Below, one piece after another: positions 5,869 to 8,912 of a stretch of DNA of 8,912 bases. This stretch comes from an uncultured Mycoplasmatota bacterium (lineage in GTDB: Bacteria; Bacillota_I; Bacilli_A; RF39; UBA660). Numbering within the stretch: the first letter of the stretch is position 1; each line of letters starts with the position of its first letter. The notes under the pieces were generated by a model. That model was not told the origin of the DNA. It did no database searches and saw only the letters and a list, made by a program, of their open reading frames with translations. The stretch covers positions 1 through 8,912 of the forward strand of contig CAMLYN010000040.1 of NCBI GenBank assembly GCA_946491675.1, given 5' to 3'. Position numbers and translations under genes: made by a program.

Positions 5869-6318
5869 ATGAAAATTAATGATTATATTTTAGTGCATGG
5901 TAAAATAATTAACATTAAAAATAATGTTGATGATAAATATATTTGGTTTGACATAGTAAAAGATGAGTACTTTAAAGATAAGGATGGAAATTTAAAAAAT
6001 TATCCATCCTTTTTTAGTGCAAGAATATCAAAAACAATTGCGAATAAATATATCCTTGATATGAATATTGAAATTGTTGTAAAAGGTATTCCTAAAGGTT
6101 ATTTAGATAAAAATGGATATAGACAAAACTATATACATGCTACAGAAATTAATGGTGTAGAAACTAACGAAGATATACTAAATCAAGTTATTAGTTATGA
6201 TACCGATGGAATAATGTTATGGAATGGAAAAAGATGTGAGTCTATTCCTACTACTAAAGAAGAACAAGTAGAACTTCAGAAAATGATAAACGAAATATGT
6301 GGAAAGGATGATGAATAA
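5869..6318 (+). CDS. SSB-like OB-fold protein
   Basis: A 149-residue protein with the strand pattern of single-stranded-DNA-binding proteins. It shows an opening strand YILVHGKIINIK (6-17), then FFSARISKTIANKYI (48-62), where SSB has its FFRVVAWGKTAE strand and helix. Next comes NIEIVVKGIPKGYLDKNGYR, matching the SSB VLVEGRLQTRSW...DGNKR hairpin, and a final strand YIHATEIN. The C-terminus is acidic (CGKDDE), as in SSBs that recruit partners. It probably coats single-stranded DNA during element replication or transfer. The ATG follows GGAGG at 5 bases. An in-frame GTG six bases earlier overlaps the ribosome site and is unlikely. The next gene starts within its stop codon (TAATG). Confidence 0.6.
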   Translation: MKINDYILVHGKIINIKNNVDDKYIWFDIVKDEYFKDKDGNLKNYPSFFSARISKTIANKYILDMNIEIVVKGIPKGYLDKNGYRQNYIHATEINGVETNEDILNQVISYDTDGIMLWNGKRCESIPTTKEEQVELQKMINEICGKDDE

Positions 6319-6548
6319 TGAACGCTAAAGAAACATTAGAATTAATTTCTAAACAATGGTGTAATTTGGATGATTTAATGAAATTATCTAATCTTGGAAT
6401 TAATAATGCTTTCAATTTAAAGAAAAAAATAAAAACACTTTGTGAAGAAAAAGGCTACCTCCTTCCAAAAGGTTTATTACCTATGTGTGAAGTGGTAGCT
6501 TATTTAAAAATAAATATTGATTACTTAAAAGAGATGAGTAATAACTAA
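6318..6548 (+). CDS. Small basic HTH-like protein, possible integration directionality factor
   Basis: A 76-residue protein not assigned to a named family with certainty. It is helical, with the pattern LDDLMKLSNLGINNAFNLKK (about 18-37), a second helix, then GYLLPKGLLPMCEVVAYLKI (46-65). A helix, an alternative-site helix and a 'P..VV.YL' tail recall the small winged-helix or DUF3173-like proteins that lie just before integrases on integrative elements and act with them like excisionases. Its start overlaps the SSB-like stop by one base, with AAAGGA 9 bases upstream. The integrase starts 84 bp downstream. The role is inferred from size and position. Confidence 0.5.
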   Translation: MNAKETLELISKQWCNLDDLMKLSNLGINNAFNLKKKIKTLCEEKGYLLPKGLLPMCEVVAYLKINIDYLKEMSNN

Positions 6549-6632
6549 TCGTAAACTAGCAAGACATTTTATTTTGTTATACAATTGGCTCGCATGATTG
6601 ATTTATTTGTGTGGTCAGTAAAGGAGGATTAT

Positions 6633-7745
6633 ATGGCTGTTAAACAAGTAAGTAAAGAAGAAGCAACTAAAGATGGTCGCAGATGGATATTTTATAATTA
6701 TTTATATTTAAGTGATGGAACTAGAAAAAAATATAAATCTAAAAAGTTTGCGACAAGAAATGAAGCTGTTAAAGCCGAACAAAATTTTATGTCTAAAGTT
6801 GAGAAAAAAGAAATTAATGTTACGGACATGACTTTTAAAGATTTATATGAAGAATTTTACGCTTATAAATCAGATAAAGTCAAATCTACAACCATGAGAA
6901 CATATCGTGAAAGAATTACTTCTTTAAAGATGTTAGAAAAAGTAAAAGTAAGAGATTTTAATATTACTCATTATTTAAAATGGCGAACTATGATTTCAAG
7001 TAAACCAGTTGCTGTTAAAACTAAAAATCATTATCATAAGTTTTTAAAAGAAATTCTAAATTATGGAACAAAGTGGCATGACTTTAATTTTACTTCTGTG
7101 TATAACAGAATGGAAAAGTTTACTGATCCTAACGCTGTACCAAAAGAAATGGATTACTACACTTATGAAGAATTTAAAAAGTTTATTGCATGTGAAGATG
7201 ATTTAAAGTTTATTTGTGTATTTGAAATATTATATTATTGTGGTCTTCGTAGAGGAGAACTTAGGGGTCTTACTTGGGATAACATTGATTTTGAAGACAA
7301 AACTTTATCTATCGTTAAAAATGTTGTTAATGAAAATGGTGATGGTGGTTATTGGAAAATTACTACTCCTAAAACTCGTACTTCTACTAGAACAATACCA
7401 ATGCCAGATATTTTAGTTGATCATTTAAAAGAATATAAAAAACAAGTTTCTAAATATTATAACTTTAATCAGAAATGGTTTGTCGTTGGTGATGTTTCTC
7501 CCCTGCACCCAGATGTTCTTAGAAAAAGAAAAAATAAAAATGCAAAGAATGCTGGTTTAAAACAAATTAGAATTCATGATTTTAGACATTCTTGTGCATC
7601 TTTACTCATTAATAATGGTGCTAATATCATGATTGTTGCTAAATACTTAGGACATGCTAAAATTGATGAAACATTAAATACTTATTCTCACCTATTTAAA
7701 AATAAAATGGATGATATTGTTAATATGATGAATCATTTAAAATAG
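6633..7745 (+). CDS. int: Tyrosine recombinase / phage-type integrase
   Basis: Site-specific integrase of 370 residues that would join element and chromosome att sites. The N-terminal part, RRWIFYNYLYLSDGTRKKYKSKKFATRNEA, looks like the three-stranded arm-site-binding domain. A SAM-like core-binding domain follows (about 60-160). The catalytic domain has every key residue: Arg206 (GLRRGEL), Lys247 (TPKTRTSTRTIPM), His315 and Arg318 (HDFRH), His341 (LGH) and Tyr351 (NTYSH). AAGGAGG lies 5 bases before the ATG at 6633. The longer frame from a TTG at 6585 has no such site. Length and layout fit Tn916- and phage-type integrases. It appears intact and is the last gene before the chromosomal side. 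A weak extended -10 (TGTTATACA, 6575-6583) may give it its own promoter. Confidence 0.95.
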   Translation: MAVKQVSKEEATKDGRRWIFYNYLYLSDGTRKKYKSKKFATRNEAVKAEQNFMSKVEKKEINVTDMTFKDLYEEFYAYKSDKVKSTTMRTYRERITSLKMLEKVKVRDFNITHYLKWRTMISSKPVAVKTKNHYHKFLKEILNYGTKWHDFNFTSVYNRMEKFTDPNAVPKEMDYYTYEEFKKFIACEDDLKFICVFEILYYCGLRRGELRGLTWDNIDFEDKTLSIVKNVVNENGDGGYWKITTPKTRTSTRTIPMPDILVDHLKEYKKQVSKYYNFNQKWFVVGDVSPLHPDVLRKRKNKNAKNAGLKQIRIHDFRHSCASLLINNGANIMIVAKYLGHAKIDETLNTYSHLFKNKMDDIVNMMNHLK

Positions 7746-7756
7746 TTATTTACAAT

Positions 7757-7780
7757 AAAAAAAGACTTTTTCAAGTCTTT
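7757..7780 (-). terminator. Hairpin terminator between int and the small RNA, stronger on the minus strand
   Basis: AAAGACTT (7761-7768) and AAGTCTTT (7773-7780) form a perfect 8-bp stem. On the minus strand the loop is GAAA and a seven-T run including the stem end follows, so it stops leftward transcription before it enters int. On the plus strand only three T follow before GGG, so termination after int would be weaker. Confidence 0.65.
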
Positions 7781-7801
7781 GGGTACCTAGTTGGGTACCT
7801 A
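7779..7801. repeat. Tandem 11-bp repeat, possible attachment or integrase arm site
   Basis: TTGGGTACCTA occurs twice (7779-7789 and 7791-7801) with one G between, a 12-bp step. Each copy contains the palindrome GGTACC. It lies 34 bp after the integrase stop, where attachment-site and arm-binding repeats are usually found. No third copy exists in the window. Confidence 0.5.
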
Positions 7802-7839
7802 AAATATATTTATAAGGTCACAAACCCTTTGATATCAAC

Positions 7840-7862
7840 AAAAAGTGGAGCCTTGCGGCTCC
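7840..7862 (-). terminator. Rho-independent terminator of the small RNA
   Basis: On the minus strand GGAGCC-GCAA-GGCTCC (7862-7847) is followed by AC and TTTTT (7844-7840). It could also end any read-through from recG. Confidence 0.75.
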
Positions 7863-7931
7863 TTCAGGGGGTTTGGTTAGCTACTCACTTTAAAAGCGTA
7901 AGCAGCTTGCATAGGCCGGAGTGCCTATGCT
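7840..7931 (-). ncRNA. Candidate trans-acting small RNA next to recG, about 92 nt
   Basis: A complete small RNA gene on the minus strand. Promoter TTGACT-17-TATACT ends 7 bases before the predicted start near 7931. The RNA folds into three hairpins: GCATAGGC (7930-7923) with GCCTATGC (7916-7909); AGCTGCTTAC (7907-7898) with GTGAGTAGCT (7888-7879), 10 bp with two G-U pairs; and GGAGCC-GCAA-GGCTCC (7862-7847), a GNRA-capped terminator ending in five T. Between hairpins 2 and 3 is the unpaired C-rich stretch CCAAACCCCCTG (7876-7865). It could pair with Shine-Dalgarno sequences, as C-rich motifs do in Firmicutes regulatory RNAs. I see no ribosome site or frame inside. It is far less AT-rich than its surroundings. 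I do not recognise a named family. Confidence 0.7.
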
Positions 7932-7937
7932 ATAAAA

Positions 7938-7966
7938 AGTATACGAAATTTTATGAGTAAAGTCAA
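7938..7966 (-). promoter_or_regulatory. Near-consensus promoter of the small RNA
   Basis: Minus-strand TTGACT (7966-7961), exactly 17 bases, then TATACT (7943-7938). It lies 37 bp downstream of the recG stop codon and is the best -35/-10 pair in the window. Confidence 0.8.
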
Positions 7967-8002
7967 CTTGAAGAAAACAGTTTTTTGTAATTTTGACACT
8001 TT

Positions 8003-8912
8003 TTAATCAAGACCTTTATTACCGCAAAGTTTTTCAGTTATTTCTTTATTTTCAGGTTCTAAATATTTTTTTGATTTTATAAATTCTTCGGCATCTTCTT
8101 TGACTTTAACAAGCATATTATAATCGTTTTTAATGTCGGCTAATTTGAAGTTCATGTCGCCACTTTGTCTTAGACCAAAGATTTCACCACCGCCACGAAT
8201 TTTAAAGTCTTCTTCACTTATTTTAAAACCGTCATTTGTCTTGGTTAAAACTTCAAGTCTTTTAGTCTCTCTATCACTGATTAGTATGCAGTAAGAGTCT
8301 AAGTCATTACGCCCTACTCGTCCTCTTAATTGATGGAGAGCTGAGAGGCCAAAGCGATAACTATCGAAAATGATAATCATCGTCGCTTTAGGAACGTCGA
8401 CACCGACTTCAATAACGGTCGTACTTATTAATATTTTGGTTTTACCTTCTTTAAAGTCATTCATCACTTGATCTTTTTCGTCATTACTGAGTTTTCCATG
8501 CATAAGACCTATTTTGCAGATTTTGCCAAAGGCTTTAGTGAACTTTTCTTCTAATTTGTAAACGTTTTCTAAATCTATTTTGTCACTTTCTTCGATTAAT
8601 GGAGCGACGATATAGATTTGATGACCTTTTTTGATTTCATCAAGCATCATATATAGAACTTCAGTTATTTGTTTTTCACTTTTTAGATAGGTTTTGACCG
8701 GTTTTCGGCCTTTAGGCATGGTTTTAATACTAGTTATATCCATATCACCATAAAGGGTTAAGGCATAGGTCCTGGGGATTGGAGTCGCACTCATGTACAA
8801 GATGTCCGGACTTTTTCCTTTACTCCTTAAATTACTTCTTTGGTTTACACCAAACCTGTGCTGCTCATCAGTGATAACTAATCCGAGATTTTGATATGTT
8901 ACATCTTCACTT
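8003..8912 (-). CDS. recG: ATP-dependent DNA helicase RecG, C-terminal part (runs off the window)
   Basis: RecG remodels stalled replication forks and branch-migrates Holliday junctions. The visible 302 residues are the C-terminal part of a protein usually near 680 residues, and the frame stays open through the right edge. Motif II DEQH (visible residues 15-18, in LVITDEQHRFGVNQR) and motif III MSATPIPRT lie at the start. The second helicase lobe follows with IYIVAPLIEES, motif V ISTTVIEVGVDVP and motif VI HQLRGRVGRND. Downstream is the RecG-specific stretch GGGEIFGLRQSGDMNFKLADI (TRG-type region). A TTG at 8798-8800 is only an internal Leu codon, not a start. This is a conserved chromosomal gene, so it marks the host side of the element boundary. 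Confidence 0.96.
   Translation of the reverse strand, partial: SEDVTYQNLGLVITDEQHRFGVNQRSNLRSKGKSPDILYMSATPIPRTYALTLYGDMDITSIKTMPKGRKPVKTYLKSEKQITEVLYMMLDEIKKGHQIYIVAPLIEESDKIDLENVYKLEEKFTKAFGKICKIGLMHGKLSNDEKDQVMNDFKEGKTKILISTTVIEVGVDVPKATMIIIFDSYRFGLSALHQLRGRVGRNDLDSYCILISDRETKRLEVLTKTNDGFKISEEDFKIRGGGEIFGLRQSGDMNFKLADIKNDYNMLVKVKEDAEEFIKSKKYLEPENKEITEKLCGNKGLD

Larger units (their letters stand above)
50..7801. mobile_element. Integrated mobile element (integrative element), right-hand part, left end not visible
   Basis: A tyrosine integrase at the right edge, replication-type genes (HTH_36, SSB-like), an origin-like region and defence cargo (R-M, DUF3800, BECR-like) lie to the left of chromosomal recG and its neighbouring small RNA. 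This is the usual right end of an integrative element or plasmid-prophage-like island. The right boundary should lie between the int stop (7745) and the small RNA terminator (7840-7862). The left boundary, and whether the defence genes and the membrane protein belong to the same element, cannot be seen. No relaxase, conjugation or capsid gene is in the window. Confidence 0.5.

Noticed and set aside
5396..6559. Shared 9-mer GTAAACTAG at 5396-5404 and 6551-6559
   Set aside because: It lies before the leader peptide and before int, so could be a regulator site, but a single shared 9-mer in AT-rich DNA is close to chance.
6585..6632. Longer integrase start at TTG 6585
   Set aside because: The ATG at 6633 has a perfect AAGGAGG site 5 bases upstream. 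The extra 16 residues would cover that site and have no ribosome site.
7216..7416. 66-codon plus-strand frame inside the integrase gene
   Set aside because: It is entirely within int in another frame, is Leu/Val/Ile-rich from shifted AT codons, and has no ribosome site of its own.
7863..8002. tRNA or tmRNA remnant in the int-recG gap
   Set aside because: The hairpins there do not form a cloverleaf, and no T-loop (TTCGANTC) or CCA-end pattern is present. The promoter and terminator fit an independent small RNA instead.

Overview
The window is very AT-rich (long A and T tracts, Leu and Lys codons mostly TTA and AAA) and looks like a low-GC Gram-positive genome: Bacilli, Clostridia or a gut Mollicutes-like lineage. 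Shine-Dalgarno sites are strong, and several promoters share an extended -10 of the form TGnTATAAT. Trp is read from TGG, no TGA interrupts any accepted gene, and every visible stop is TAA or TAG. I see nothing requiring a TGA=Trp code. The first 49 bases are not genomic: bases 8-49 match the MGI/BGISEQ (DNBSEQ) library adapter as I remember it, and bases 1-7 are probably part of its sample barcode. The window therefore starts at an assembly end, and the apparent stop codon of the first gene lies in adapter.

Left part (50-4997) is an accessory, defence-type region. It begins with a truncated four-helix membrane protein on the minus strand. Then comes an AT-rich gap holding an unassigned, promoter- and terminator-bounded RNA (about 1694-1797, plus strand). 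A minus-strand overlapping gene pair follows: a DUF3800-type RNase H-like protein and, downstream, a small protein resembling BECR-fold RNases. Divergent from this pair is a type II restriction-modification operon, a PD-(D/E)XK endonuclease gene overlapping a complete C5-cytosine methyltransferase gene.

Middle part (4998-7745) looks like the replication and integration core of a mobile element. A 490-bp AT-rich region carries a terminator, several inverted repeats and an 11-bp-phased set of direct repeats. It is followed by a strong promoter, a 19-codon leader peptide whose codons form an intrinsic terminator (attenuation), a small winged-helix Rep-N-terminus-like protein, an SSB-like OB-fold protein, a small protein placed like a directionality factor, and an intact tyrosine integrase.

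Right part (7746-8912) crosses from element to chromosome. After the integrase come a hairpin terminator and an 11-bp tandem repeat, then a compact minus-strand small RNA gene (about 7840-7931) with a near-consensus promoter, three hairpins and a C-rich single-stranded stretch. The conserved helicase gene recG follows, running off the right edge. The element appears to have integrated next to the 3' end of this small RNA. Its other end is not visible.
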